A stretch of DNA of 64,000 nt from Megalonaias nervosa (GCA_016617855.1 JAECUM010003690.1:1-64000), one strand, 5' to 3'. Counted from the first letter of the stretch, positions 1 to 13,200 are shown. Notes: a model not told the origin generated them from the letters alone. Program-made: numbers and translations.

Positions 1-729
1 TGTATACTGAGCAATAAAAGTAGCGTATGGAAGGTGTAATGGTGCAAATTTGTGAGGAATTATTTCTGTGAAATAATTTCATAGTGCATTCTGCCTTGTC
101 CAGCGTCACCAAAACATTAAGCTTTTAACGTATAGGTTAGACTCGCCATAAATTGTTGACTGTGAGTGATGGACTCTGTTCTGCTTGGAGCATGAATTGA
201 ATTTTAATTAGAACTCATTTGGTTAACGGTTAAGAGCCAGATAAGAGTGCGGTGTTAACGCAAGGTCAATAGCAGTAGATGACAACAGTTGAGACAAACC
301 AGGGAAACATTTTAGAAAGTAGGGGGCCATTTGAAACAGGTGTCATAAAATGGCATTTTCCAGAATAGATATTAATAAAGGCGGACTAGAGGGGATTATT
401 CTGACTTCGATGGGAGTGATAAAAATTTTTTGGCGGTTAAAGCAGTAATCCTGATTGACTAAGCTAAACGAGAGGATGCATGTCCCCAAACGGAATTCAG
501 GGTTTTAAGATAATACCCCTTGCGATATTAGTCAGTCCACGTTTTCTTCCAAGGGGGAAGTCTGAGGGATTCGGAGGAAAATCAGTAAAAAAAAAAAATT
601 CTCTCGTTCCAGAGAAGAGACAGAGGGAATTTTCTGATGATACGTGAGCGAGGGCTTGGGAAGGCAAGGAAACAGCTTCATACCTATATGGGAAAAGAGC
701 ACAGTCTGTAATTAAGAGGTTGACTACCT

Positions 730-731
<2 letters not shown>

Positions 732-791
<60 letters not shown>
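732..791. repeat. (GA)n microsatellite
   Basis: About 60 bases of nearly pure GA dinucleotide repeat. Confidence 0.97.
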
Positions 792-793
<2 letters not shown>

Positions 794-1218
794 TACCGAT
801 CACCAGCAGTGATTAGTAAAAGGACGGAAGCACCAGGTGATGTTGTCATGCCAGCAATTTGAGTTCGTCGGTCACTCGATCATACGATGAAATTGGTTTT
901 AGCCATGTAACAGAACGGCTAATTGAATATCTCATAAATATTTTTAAGAGAGAGTGAATCATTCAAATGTCTTTTTCGATTACATTTTGTTTATATAACT
1001 AATTAAATTGTTAAGTTTACTTAAGGTGTGTTCATGTTGTTCTATTCTATTTCTCTGCTCAGATTCATGTTATTCCATCAACTGATTTCGTATTTTATTT
1101 TATTGTTTACTCGACCCGGGCAATGAAACTGTAGTCGATCATCTCAGAGATAACGACAGTAAGTGGGAATTAACACAAAAATATAGTCAGTCCGTCATAA
1201 CCAGTCCGTCATAACTAA

Positions 1219-1221
<3 letters not shown>

Positions 1222-1272
<51 letters not shown>
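1222..1272. repeat. (CT)n(AT)n compound microsatellite
   Basis: A run of CT dinucleotides passes directly into a short AT run. It lies ~430 bp from the GA array and is complementary to it in sequence, so the two could pair as an inverted repeat. Confidence 0.95.
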
Positions 1273-2424
1273 CGTTTTATTCGACTTTGTAGCTGTTTTG
1301 TCGCGTTATCCAATTTAAATAAAATCGAGATATCGGATATAACGAAGAATGTTCAGTTCCACATGTAGCTGGCAATTTTAGTCACGGTCGAGTACATTGC
1401 AATATGCCTGGAAGGAGTTATTTCCCTTGCCAGGATATGTAAACAAAGGATATTGGGAGGTCAGAGACATTTTTATATATTAAAGTGATACCAAATGTTT
1501 AATGACAACCTTATTTATATTAAATTTATGTCATTCGAGTGTATTATCTAATATATAAGTTCAAACCTAAACTCTGACATATATATGTATGGAAAAAAAG
1601 TGCTTGCCAGTGAAACAAAACAAGAACCTCGAAAATACATGCCTCATAATTTCAGGCAGATTCCACCCACATAATATGCAAAACTGTAGAGAAACAGTTG
1701 ACATGAAATCCGACTATTGAATAAACAGATTCTGTTGTTAACAAGATGTTTTGTTTCTCTGAAAAGAAATATCGGTTTATGTTCATTAAATCTTTTTATT
1801 GTTAGCTCGTGGAAAGTCATTGTATCTGGAAATCCCATTTCAACATAACTTCACATCTTATTTTAAAAAAATTAACAATGGTAGTAGTGTTCGTTTTCCA
1901 CAAGCAGTGTACCGTTCAAATAAACATTACTAAGGTTCATGAATCAGCCGCTTGGCAATGAAGTACTCAAAAACCCACTTGTCTGTGTCAGACTCCCACA
2001 ATAACCAACCAAGCTGCCCCATTCCTCAAGTTCTTTCTTTTGTTTCACTGCGTCCAGTTTGAATTAAATCGGAATCATAAAAGTGTAGGAAAAGCCTACC
2101 AGACTTGTAAGATTTTTTTTTTTTTTTTTAAGAAGTATAAGAAATTACAAATTAAAAATATATGCTGGCTTTATGAATAACTTCCCTGCCAAGTATTTAA
2201 TATTTCGGATAATTATTCCTTGTGATAAATCATGTTTGAAAAGATAAATAATAAACATTGCTAATTGTCCAGTAGCGAGTTTGGTCTTATTTGTATAAGA
2301 AACAAACAGGCAAATGTACCCATGCAACACTGAATTAGCTTACAAGAAACAATTTTAAACCTGCTAAATCATTTGAAATTCAATCTACAACTCAATAAAA
2401 ACCATATATACTCGCTTATGAATC

Positions 2425-2583
2425 CAACTGCAAACTGCACAGACCCAGATCTGCCATCGCATAATGTGCTGGCAGATATGCGTCTGTGCAGTTTGTTAGG
2501 GGTAATCAGTGGAACAAACGACACTGACATTGATCTGCAGGTGCACTATGCTACAGCAGATTGTGATCTTGTTGTTTGCAGTT
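2425..2583. repeat. Compound palindrome (hairpin)
   Basis: A 14-bp perfect inverted repeat pairs 2431-2444 (CAAACTGCACAGAC) with 2482-2495. Inside it an 8-bp pair, ATCTGCCA (2449-2456) and TGGCAGAT (2470-2477), extends the stem. A further copy of GTTTGCAGTT at ~2574-2583 can pair with the left outer arm. The structure looks like a small MITE or its core, but no clear target duplication was seen. Confidence 0.7.
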
Positions 2584-2648
2584 TGACTTGACTTAGAAGC
2601 AAGTATAGACTGTAATGTTAAAATTCTGAATAGTTGCTTTGCTCAAAG

Positions 2649-2813
2649 CACTGCCATTTGTATTCATTGCCATTCAGGCAACATTACCATTCGTATTCAT
2701 TGTCATTCAGGCAACACTGCCCTTTGTATTCATTGCCATTCATTCAACACCATCATTTCTATTCACTGACATTTAGGAAACATTGCCATTTGTATTCATT
2801 GCTATTAAGGCAC
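2649..2813. repeat. 33-bp minisatellite, five copies
   Basis: Five diverged copies of a 33-bp unit containing TTTGTATTCATTGCCATTCA, spaced exactly 33 bases apart. The two small open frames here on the + and - strands are by-products of the period, which is a multiple of three. Confidence 0.9.
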
Positions 2814-2967
2814 TCTTGAAAAGATAACATATATTTGTTGGAGAATCTGCTAGAGAAAAAGGAGTCAATAAAACCTTCATGTGTCAACAAACCTGAGCTC
2901 TGAAAAATTGTGGAACTGTTATTGGACAGTTGTTTCATCAGGAACATTTCACTTGCATACTGTTACC

Positions 2968-3076
2968 ATGCCTCAAACCCCTAACCATTGCACCTCATTT
3001 CCTATTACCTTGCCTCAGTCCCTAACCAGTGTACCTCATTTCCTATTGCCATGCCTCAACCCCTAACCATTGTACC
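2968..3076. repeat. ~41-bp tandem repeat, 2.6 copies
   Basis: Repeated blocks contain ATGCCTCAACCCCTAACCAT followed by a short TACCTCATTTCCTATT segment. Confidence 0.85.
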
Positions 3077-4282
3077 GAAGAAATGTTAACAATAATATAT
3101 TTCCGCAATTTGTCTTTATTATTCCCTTTTTGAAGTCATTACACAGTAATGAAATTACCAATTTGCTTAAAATCTGACAATTTTTTAAAAATTTGTGTAA
3201 GGTAAGTAATACAGATGTCAGTTTCATATTAATAAGATGTACGTGGACAGCTGAAATGACTTTGGAACCATTTAAGCTGTAGGGTCAAACAGTTTGCTGT
3301 TACAGTAAGGCTTGCAGTTGTGTTTGGCACAAAGGTGCAGCATTTATTTTAATTTGTCAAACTGTCACTGAATTGGATTTAAGTGGCTGAATCTAGTGTC
3401 CTTTTAGTGCAGCTTGGCAGGGAGTTGTGTATGGGGTGTCAATGAATACCAAAGTAAGCAAAGAAAAGAGGATGGATTTGATTCCATCATTAGCATCAAC
3501 AAATATTCAAATCCTGTCCAAATACTTTCAATGAATATTCAAACAGGATAATTCTGTTTTCATTCACCTCTTGCAGTGTACTTGCATGTGACCAGATTAT
3601 GTAAGAAATTAGGTAATTTCTTGTCATTTATCTTGTATACTTAAGTCTGTTAATAATAAAGTAGGAGGATTGCTTTTCTTATGAGCAAATCAAAGGAGCT
3701 GTTGAAATCATCAACATCCAACTGTAGTGTCCTGTACTGTAATTTCTCCATTTTGTCAGAATTTTATTTGCTATAGAAATGCCAAAAAGGTGTGCAATGA
3801 TTCAAATTTTACCTTTTAAAGCATTTATTGATCAATAACTTAATTTTAGTGGTGGAGACATTGCAAGACATTTAATTGTCTTGCTGTTTTCTGACAGATG
3901 TCTTGCTGTTTTCTGACAGATGTCATGTTGGTTAAACTTAGCTGAGAGTCAATATCTGCTCCAAAGAGTTTCATTCAGTCCTCACTGTATATTTTGTAAT
4001 CTTCAGTGATGAAATTGAACAAAAATATTCAGAATTGTTTTTAACAATGTCTTGGAGTTTCTGGGAATTGAATGAAAACCAGTTGATGGATATAATGCTC
4101 TTACTGTTGTTAAACAGACTTGAGATTATTTTGAACTTTCTGGGTGTAAAAGATGGTGTTATCATCAACAGTGTTGTTTTGGTGAAGTAGAAAATTTGAT
4201 ATATAAAGATTTTTAATGTAAGAGGTCTCAATATTGAGCCTTACAGTACACCCTTAGAGCTTTTAACCCAGTTACTTTGTTT
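3077..4282. other. Non-coding stretch
   Basis: No gene or RNA was recognised. There is only a short local duplication of about 27 bp (GACAGATGTCTTGCTGTTTT, near 3870-3920). Confidence 0.5.
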
Positions 4283-5041
4283 AGATTGTAGGCCTGTACC
4301 AAATATTCACTTTGTATTCGCTTTGGACCCAAATAGTTTATTAAATGAGGTATTCATATTCAGCTGAATAGTATGATGCTGCCAAATATGAATAGTACAG
4401 TTAGGTCAACAGTTAGGTCAACCTTTGTGAACAGCAGACTCATTGCAATCAGAAAAAAATACCTCAATTCATATCGACAACCAATTGAACAAATTTCTGA
4501 AAGAGCATTGTATCCCGAGGGATATTGATCCAATGTCATGTTGGCAGACCAATGCTGACAGGTTTCCTTTACTCCGTTATTGTGCCCAATGTTATCTATC
4601 AGTGCCTTCAGCAAGCGTCCCAAGTGAACATCTATGCAGTGCTGCCAGCAACACCATGTCAGAAAACAGGTGTCTATTGTAGACATTGTTGAAAGACTTG
4701 TTTATTTTTTTTTAAAGCTAATGTATCCTTCATGCAGCAGTAACTGTTGGACTGCATTTGAAAATTTGAATCTTGCTATTCATTGGTTAATGTATTAAGC
4801 ATTATTAAGATGTTTAACTGTAGCACTTTGATATTTTAGTAATGCTTTAGTTACTTTTGAACCTTCATGTGTTCGGTGTTAGTTACTTTATAATTAATTA
4901 AAATGTCATTAGAGTTGCTGAAAAAATTATTTTATTTTGGAGCATTCAGTCACTATTCGTATTCGTATTCAGTTGAATGGTTATGGGTCTCTACTCATAT
5001 TTGCCCAGATAGTTAAAACCACTATTTGTTACAGCCCTAGA
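4283..5041 (+). mobile_element. Internally deleted hAT element with TIRs
   Basis: The left end reads TAGGCCTGTACCAAATA. The right end, read on the other strand, is TAGGGCTGTAACAAATA, which gives ~17-bp terminal inverted repeats of the hAT style. Both subterminal regions carry CG-poor copies of ATTCAGYTGAATRG. The only coding part left is the transposase C-terminus (4470-4682). A clean 8-bp target duplication could not be read, so the exact ends are uncertain. It lies upstream of, or in a 5' intron of, the hydrolase gene. Confidence 0.75.
4470..4682 (+). pseudogene. hAT transposase C-terminal fragment
   Basis: The translation carries the hallmark of the hAT C-terminal dimerisation domain (Dimer_Tnp_hAT). 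It has CWQTNADRFPLLRYCAQCYL, followed by SVPSASVPSEHLCSAASN and a short basic tail. The N-terminal zinc finger and catalytic parts are absent, so the fragment cannot encode an active enzyme. It ends at a TAG at 4680-4682. The match is to the family pattern (W-x2-N-x3-FP-x-L, then PSE near S/T-A-x-N). The fragment sits inside an element with matching TIRs, which supports the call. Confidence 0.85.
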
Positions 5042-6363
5042 AGATTCCAGTTTAACATACTGTTTTCAGATAGACTAGTAGTTTTCAGTTAGCTTTACAG
5101 AGGTCTGGCCAATGTCTGTGTAACACTCCCAAGCTGCATTATCATCCATTACCAGTGCCAGGTTACCCATTAAGCACACTAAGTACATGATTAGGGCACC
5201 AGCCCAACAGGGGCACCAGAAGAATTTCAAATTAAATATTGGTGATAAAACTGAGTGAATTATACGTAACCATTTCAATTTGCATGTATGAATATTTTGA
5301 TTTGAAATGATGGTTACACTGGTATTTTCCCACCTTTTTAGCTTTTAATATTGTTTTTGAGTTTCACATTTTGTAAGGGGGAGGGGGCACCATAATATTG
5401 TTGGTGCTTAGGACCCAGGAAGGCCATATTCTGGCACTGTCCATTACATAAGGTGCCACAACAAGATTTATGTTATTCACTTGAAATAATAACTTAAATG
5501 GACAGTCTCAATGCAGGTATGCAGGAGCATTACGTGCATTTTTCATTTCAGGACAGATAAGTGCATGGGGCCAGCCTTTTAAATTTTCAGCAAGCTGTGG
5601 GTAAGTATATAACAAGTCAAAGATACATGTATCTAAGTAAATATTTTCTAGAATTCCTTTAAAGTTGGGCTGGGCTTATTACAAGCCATGGGCCATTAAT
5701 GGGATAAGTACAGTACATGAACAAATACAGTATGTTCCTTTGTTCTATTTTCAGTTTCCTTCATTTACTATTGTGGAGAGACCAGACATGAGTTACGCAT
5801 TAATGTGCCCTACAGATCGTGATCATTCATACAGCATTTTGTCAGGTAATCTCATCAGCCTACTACCACTGCTGGCATTGAAAATTAACTTTGCAACATC
5901 TGATGAAAGACGAAGATAAAAAAATGGATGGGGATCGTCTACAATAAATTCTGTTTTGAGGATTTTTCTGGCAAGCAAGTATTTGTACCCACAAGTATCA
6001 GATGCAAGCCTAATACTAAAATGGGTCAAAAAATTTGGAAATATTATGTACTGGTACATGTATAGAGTGAAAACAGCAGGTTAATTTTAAACACTTTTTA
6101 TACATGACCCATACAGTATATAATATTTTGCATAATATACTAAACAGGTCAGCATTAGAAAGGTCTTAAAACAAATTGACTTAACTCTGTACTTAATATT
6201 TTCATGATTGTGATGCATTTCAATGTTCAGCTTGCATCTAGTACCTATGCTTTTGAACTCAAAAACTAAGCTGATTGTCTCATATAGTAGTTTATTTTAA
6301 AAAGCTTTTTATCAATGCTTCAGTTTATGCAGCTAGAATACTGTTATATAGATCTTGGCAATA
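5042..6363. other. Non-coding stretch
   Basis: No recognisable gene. A good splice-donor context occurs at 5600 (GTAAGT) and a weaker one at 5517, but neither could be tied to a coding exon. Confidence 0.4.
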
Positions 6364-6830
6364 ACCAGGCAATGTTAGGTTGTGGTTGGAATTTTTTTAA
6401 ATGGGCATTATTTGCACATGGCATGGTATAACCAGGCAATGCTAGGTTGTGGTTGGAATTTTTTAAATGGGCTTTGTTTGCACAAGGCATGAAGTAACCA
6501 GGCAATGCTAGACTGCAGATGTAATTTTTTAAGTGGGCTTTATTTCAGTATAGTATGGAATGACCAGGCAATGCTAGGTTGTGGTTGGAATTTTCTGAAC
6601 TGGGCTTTATTTCGGTATAGCATGGAATAACCAGGCAATGCTAGATTGTGGTTGGAAATTTCTGAAATGGACTTTATTTCAGTATGGCATGGAATAACCA
6701 AGCAATGCTAGTTTGTGTTGAAAATTTCTGAAATGAGCTATGTTACAATAAGGCATGGCATAACCAGGCAATGCTAGGTCGTGGTTTGAATTTTTTGAAA
6801 TGGGCTTTATTTCAGTATGGCATGGATGCT
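6364..6830. repeat. ~66-bp minisatellite, seven copies
   Basis: Seven diverged copies, each starting near ACCAGGCAATGCTAGGTTGT and containing an AT-rich middle with GGGCTTTATTTCAGTATGG. Copy starts fall near 6365, 6431, 6498, 6563, 6630, 6697 and 6763. Confidence 0.93.
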
Positions 6831-7574
6831 TAATCATCAGATTTTGCAATGAAACATTACTGGGTGCCAAATTTTAAAGGAAAGAAAATGTTGCATTAAG
6901 TTTAAAACAGTCTGTCTTTATGTAACTCGTAAAGATATAAATTCCTATAAATAGCTTAGTGTAAATGCTCAGTTTGTCAAAGTCTCATAATACATGTATA
7001 AGTGGAAAATTCAAGTTCTACCATGATGATAATGATGAATCAAAACCTTGGTTTGCATCAATGGACACTCATATGATCTAGAAAAATTATATACCAGTTC
7101 TGATTCACATTGACTAGTTTGCTATAATCACTTTTTTCTGGCTCTGATTGTTTGCAGAAGATTCATTTGAAATATACACAAAAAATTAGGTCATCATCTT
7201 GATGCCAGTTGTAGTTGTGTAGTGAATTCACATTTCTTAATGGTGCACATGAACTTTGTGGTTGCTAAAAACAGTGAATTTAAACTAAATAAATAATGAT
7301 TTATCTGTAAAAACATTAAGATTCACTTCTCATTACACAAAGTTTAGTACCAATAAAAATAGCATATTTTATAGCAGTGTGAAAATTAATACCCAATGGT
7401 ATGAGTTGAGAGCATGGCCAGGCAGTTTTCTGATGTACATATTACATGGGAACTAGAGGGAGAATTCTATAACTTTACAGCATGATATTTTGATTTTTCT
7501 ATCTTATGTACATCTATATGTCTACGCATATGCCACTGTAAATGAATTCACAGTTCAGTGTAGTACCATAACGA

Positions 7575-7760
7575 TTTGCAGTAATGCAGTGGTTAGAGCA
7601 TTAGACATGTATCCAAGTGTTGCAGGTTTGATACCTGCCCTGCATGGCCAGCCTGATCAGCTGCTTCTTTGTGCTTTTGGAAAAGGCACTTAACTCTCAT
7701 TTCCTCGGCTTTAAATAGCGAATAACATCTTGAAAGCACCATTAAAACCAACCAACAGCC
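7575..7760 (+). mobile_element. tRNA-derived SINE (type C)
   Basis: The head resembles a tRNA promoter. GCAGTGGTTAGAGCATTAGA fits an A box and GCAGGTTTGATACCTGC fits a B box about 40 bp downstream. The tail ends in CACCATTAAAACCAACC, like the tails of the other SINEs in this window. No intact tRNA fold is claimed. Confidence 0.7.
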
Positions 7761-9067
7761 ATCAACATATTCGTACATTCATGTAATACCATCACAATAT
7801 AGTACTGTAGTTCAGAGTATCAGTAATGTATAGTTTAAAAGAAACTTAAGTGCATTATATATATGATCAAGGATTTTTTTGTTTCATATACAGGCCCAGA
7901 GCATTTGCCATGAGTTAAAATCCACCTGTTCACAAAGGTCATATTCTTTTACTTTTCTTTTGACACACCCACCACTCCTGAAAAATGAAATAGTTAGTCC
8001 TTATACCTGTGATACTATTGATGAGACTGAACTCACATTCACATTCTTCTGTAGAGAGGGGGGGGCTCACAACTACTGTGATTTTCAATAATATGACAAT
8101 TTCTGCATGGTCACATGGAATTCTGAATAACTGACATTCACATCTACTTAGGCAATCTTAAGCTGCTTGCCTTTAGTTTTGTCTTCAGGTTAATGTACAG
8201 TCTGTGCATTTTCATCACGATCTGCTGGGATGAGTATTTGGAAGTGTTTCTGCTCGGGTTGAGCTACTGCTGGTACATTGTACAGACAAGGAAGGAAAAA
8301 GTTTGGGGACCTTGGAACAGTTTCATTTTTTGAATGCTGCATAAATCTCTACATTTCTCAATCAATGTTGAAACTAGAAATGAAGTTGAGATGTATTAGT
8401 CTTTGCTATATCAGTAAAAACATTAGCTTTAAGTTATGTAATTAGATCATGTGACAGTTCTGCGGATGTGTTATGGTTACAGAAAACATTAAAACACTCT
8501 ATATGAAAAGAACAGCAGAAACCATCACTTTAAATTAAATGGTTTAAAATATAATGTAATTATATCAGTTCCATTGGAATTAGAAACACTGTATTGATAT
8601 GAGGCTTTTATAAGTCACTAATTTCCTAACTTTGTCTAATTTTCAAACAATTGCACAGGTACTTATCGATATATTTAATCAGTGATGCATTACCAAGTCA
8701 ACATGAACAAAGGACAGCTCATTATTATTCATGCAGAACAAGTAAGCACTAATGATATGTAACCAGTGAAATATAGAGAACAGAAATAGTACTGTTCCCT
8801 TATTCATAGGTCACATGGTTTGCTTTGTACACAAAGTATATAGCTTTCAAAGCAGTTAAGCAGACAATCTTGGTAATTTGGAGGGACCTACAAATGGAGT
8901 CCAGCATTGGGGATTGATTATGAATAATTTACTAGTGTCTTTCAAGAACTGCAGAATGAAGATGTTGCATGTCATTGGCATGCTCATGGTTTCTTTCAGG
9001 CAAATTGGATTATTTATTTTTGTTTGTTACAGATCTGATGAGCAGCTCACTAAGTATAGAGATGGAC

Positions 9068-9137
9068 CCAATCTAAATTTATATAAATCTGAAGATACAA
9101 AACCCAATCTAAATTTATATAAATCTGAAGATACAAG
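9068..9137. repeat. 35-bp direct duplication
   Basis: Two adjacent near-identical copies of a unit starting CCCAATCTAAATTTATATAA. Confidence 0.9.
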
Positions 9138-9463
9138 GACCTCTTTAGTTAACTATGGTAGTTAAGATAGAGATAAAGGGTAACATACAACTTTACTAGC
9201 ATGAGACAAACTGTTACAAATTGTATACAATGGTTCATAAAGCTATTATGGTACGTAAAGCTTTTATTTGAGGTTCTTTAGATACACTGTATCCTCCCCC
9301 CTGAATCAAGTATATTTGTAGAGTGGCTTTTGTACTGTTTAAGTACAGTTTATCCACATGACCACATTTCAGAATCTTAACATTGTTTGAAACTTGTAGC
9401 AGTGTAAATTTGTAGCATTTGTTAGTAAAACTTGATGTTTATGATAATAGTGTGTATATCCAA

Positions 9464-10108
9464 AACTTGTACAGTCATGGTTAAACTGTATGTGTTATCA
9501 TAACAGCTAGTGTATCATCAATTACCTACTTGTACAACCATGTCAAACTGTATGTGTATCATAACAGTGTGTATCTCCAGTTAAACTACTTATACAACCA
9601 TGGTTAAACTACACATGTTATCAAAATAGTATGTATCTCCAATTACACTACTTGTACAATCATGGTTTATCTTTATTTGTTTCATAAAAGTATGTATCTC
9701 TAATTACCCTTCTTGTACAATCATGGTTAAACTTTATCTGTTTCATAAAAGTATGTATCTCCAATTACTGTACTTGTACAATCCAGTTAATCTGTATCTA
9801 TATCATAATAGTGTTTATCTCCAAAGTACTTGTATAGTCATGGGTAAACATGATGTGTATTACAGTGTGTCTCTCCAATTACCCTTCTTGTACACATCAT
9901 AACTGTGTATGTCCAAAATACTTGTACAATCATGGTTAAACTTTATGTGTATCATAACAGTTTCTCCAATTACCCTACTTGTACAGTCATGGTTAAGTAT
10001 CATAATAGTGTGTGTCTCCAGAATACTTGTAAAATCATGGTTAAACTTTATGTGTATCATAATTGTGTGTATCTCCAATTACCCTTCTTGTACAGTCATG
10101 GTTAAACG
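9464..10108. repeat. ~60-bp minisatellite abutting a splice acceptor
   Basis: About eleven diverged units, each with CTTGTACAATCATGGTTAAA, then GTGTATCATAACAGTGTG and TCTCCAATTACCCT. The array stops within ~10 bp of the acceptor of the first recognised hydrolase exon (10119). Open frames of 66-82 codons inside it are repeat artefacts. Confidence 0.92.
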
Positions 10109-10118
10109 ATATTTGCAG

Positions 10119-10256
10119 GCAATCTGCAGGCCAATGAGCTTTACCCTGACCATGTGACCAGATTTAATGAGATAATCCTGGACTTTATGCGAGAGCAGGG
10201 CATACCTGGGGCATCGCTGACACTCAGTCTGCATGGCAAGGTGCTGTATAGGCAGG
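10119..10256 (+). CDS. Hydrolase gene, first recognised exon
   Basis: The exon follows TTTGCAG and ends before GTGAGA. It encodes residues 1-45, containing ELYPDHVTRFNEIILDFM and QGIPGASLTLSLHGKVLYRQ, the strand-and-turn start of the beta-lactamase fold. It begins with two bases of a split codon (phase 1), so an upstream coding exon must exist. Confidence 0.88.
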
Positions 10257-13200
10257 GTGAGACTTTTTTTTACTTGAGTATTCTTTCAGAAGATAGTTTG
10301 CCTAATTTTAGGAATGATATGGGCAATAATAGGCCTTTATTTCATATGTAATTCAGTCCATTTCAATTCATTTGACTAGCATACATAATTACTTAATGTG
10401 GATTATTCTTTCTCCATTGAATACATTACGCAATCACATTAACAACAGGAAAAACTCCATTACATTCTAAAACCAACTCTCCTGAAAAGATTTTAAAAAC
10501 TCTTGTTTCTGTCAGTGTACCATAAAGACAAGTGGAAGTAACTCTTACAAAACACATGCACATTCCACTGCTAGGTGATCCAAATGCCAGATGTTTGCTT
10601 TGGACTGCAAATATAGTTCAGTGTACCTCGTGAATCCATTGATGTTTCAAGCAATCCGTCAAGTACTTTGATGATTTAGTTTTAGATTTGATATAATTGT
10701 GTATATATTATTTAAACATGTTTGGTGAATTTATTCATAGCTTTTACCAGAAATTCTGGACCAGCCTGTTGATTGATAAGTTGAGCATAGTTGAGCTTCT
10801 GGTGGCTGCCCAGACAGTTACCAGGCCCGTTTTTTAAGAGCACATCCTTTGTTCTTGGCATGAGGTTTATAACTGGTGCTGGATTTGCCTTGAAAATGTT
10901 TGCTGATACAGCATCGTCTGTATTGAAAACTCCACAGGGTTTGGTTTGCACAGTATTAAGTTCATACTTTTTCCAACTGATAAAGTTTAACCTTGTTTTC
11001 AAAGGCACAGATATATTGCCCCAGATGGTATGGTTGGATGCTCTCATCCTTCCCTTACCTATTCTTCTTAACGTTAATGGTATCAAGTTAATTTGGGAAA
11101 GTTTGTTTTTATCATAAATTAATTTTTCCAGATATACATAACAATCACATTCCTATCAGTCGATCCCATTCTTTTCTGAAAATGTGAAAATGAGAGCATC
11201 CTGTTGTTTGCTATGCTCAAGCTTAAACTGATAACCAGCTAGTTTCAAGAGGGGCAAGATGAGGTAATTTATAAGAGTTACTTCCCTTACCTATCTGACC
11301 TATAGATAGAAAGATGATTTTTCATCTTTTCATTAGAGCTGGAGTTGCAAGGAGTGGGCTGTTGGTTTTGCTAATGCTTAAACCTTTAAACATCCAGCAT
11401 ACAAGTGGTCCTTAAGTGAGGCATTTGGAGGAAATTTATAATAGTTACTTACTTTAATCTACATACAGGTGAAAGGATGATTTTAACATTATAGGAGGTT
11501 TGGATTCAGGAGGTTTTCTAGTTGTTAATGTGATAAGTTTATATTTTAAAGAGAAACATAATTTACTAATACATTTCCTTTTTAACTCTATAGGATTATC
11601 ACAGTATAGCAATTTCTCATTATAATGCACTTTGTTATAAAGATTACAGATATAAAAGAGAACCACTGTGGACCCCATGACCAAACTCATACCAATGTAT
11701 AACAGTGTGGATTGAAAGAACACAATGTGAAACATGTGTTGTATTTTTATTTCTTTTTGAAAACACCATTAGTTTACAGGTTGTTGATTATTCCAACTAT
11801 ATTACAATTCTGTATAATATAACGCTGTTTTCAATATGTTATGATCAGTATATACAGTGATTGTCATTATAATGTGGTTCGGTATATAGCACAGTCAGCT
11901 GTTATCGACCTTGACTACTCTGTTATAATGAGGGAGAGTTGTATATCAATTTATTCTATGTTACTCTGTGTATGATCACCCATACATAGTCTTGGTAATT
12001 CCATGTCATTAATCTAAGATTTCATCACTTATCCATACCCATCCAACAGCTTTCTGATGCATTATTAATGGAGTTGTGGACTTCTAATGTGAAACTGTAG
12101 TACTGTAGTATGAAACTACTGCATCCAGCTAGCATTATGTTATGACATGGGTAATTGTTATGACATTGGTAATATGATTGTTATGTCATTTAGAATTCTC
12201 TCTGTACATCGAGGAAAGAAAAGCAGAGACCATATGATTCTAACTGTCTGTGTGTTAGTAACATAGCGTTGTTTCTACAAGTTTCTTTTTTAATATCCCA
12301 AATATTTCTTTATTACAGTGCAAAAATGTCCAGAGTTCTATAAGTGTATATCAGAGTCTAACAGTGCTGAGTATGGGCATGTTTTATATTGAATTCAGGT
12401 TGCCCAGTAGGCCACATTATGTCTTGACTTGCGCAGTTTGCAAAAAAACAGTGTAATAACTATACAAATATTTCACAAGGGAAAATAATGATTATTAACT
12501 CATAGCAAAGAAAAGGAAAACATTAAAACTAACAGTTTCATAATCAGGGCTAGAAGAATTGCAAAAATCCAGGTTTGTCCCTAAGCAACCAATTTTGAAA
12601 ATCTGGTCACCCAGCTGATTCTTGTTGTTGCTCAGTAAATTACTGCAGGTACCTCCAAAATTTTTAAAATTCAGAATTATTTAAGAACTTTTGACAATTC
12701 ATAGTTATTCTTAATTGCTCACAACACTTGTAACTCACCGTAAGTCTTGCTGACTCATAGTGTAGTTTTACACACATATTTGAGTTCAGCAAATAAAACA
12801 AAATAATCACTTTCCTTTTTTTGGTATCTTATTGTCTGCCAACTTTTTAGTCCCAAGTTATTGGCCATCCCTAAACGTCAACTTATTCATCTTCTTTTAT
12901 ATTCACTTCCTTATGGTTCACGTCAGTGTTAATCTGATACTATTTATCTTGGGTCTAAATAGACAAAGAAATGTAAGCTTTCCAAATGGTTTTATTTTGT
13001 TGCCATCATCCCACAAACCAGTATGGTATAAAACAACAATTGTGATTGGTTAAATTATTTAAATTTGTCATATTCCTTTAGCTAATGTTAGCCAGCTGAA
13101 GCAACTGTTACATGCTAAACATCAAGAATGGACCAAGCATTCTTCAATAGACTGGTGAGAAAGCATAATATTAAATCATAAGCATTCAGTGTCTCAAACT

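Larger units (their letters stand above)
1..2424. other. Left flank without a recognised gene
   Basis: No exon with a recognisable product was found on either strand. The first ~1.3 kb looks richer in CG dinucleotides than the next 20 kb, and it contains two microsatellites. In invertebrates with gene-body methylation that contrast can mark an unmethylated promoter, so this could be upstream DNA of the hydrolase gene that begins further right. That is inference only. Confidence 0.4.
6831..9463. other. Non-coding stretch with one SINE
   Basis: Apart from the SINE at 7575-7760 and a 35-bp duplication at 9068-9137, nothing was recognised. Open frames here are short and show no family resemblance. 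Confidence 0.45.

Noticed and set aside
5498..5516. Possible first coding exon of the hydrolase (ATG, six codons, then a GTATGC donor in phase 1)
   Set aside because: The phase fits the 10119 exon, but six codons with a weak donor can occur by chance, and no signal peptide is encoded. It needs transcript evidence.
5552..5599. Exon-like segment between TTTCAG and GTAAGT
   Set aside because: One frame is open, but it ends in phase 2 and cannot join the phase-1 start of the next exon; no domain match.
9860..10157. Several overlapping open frames on both strands
   Set aside because: They are translations of the ~60-bp minisatellite.
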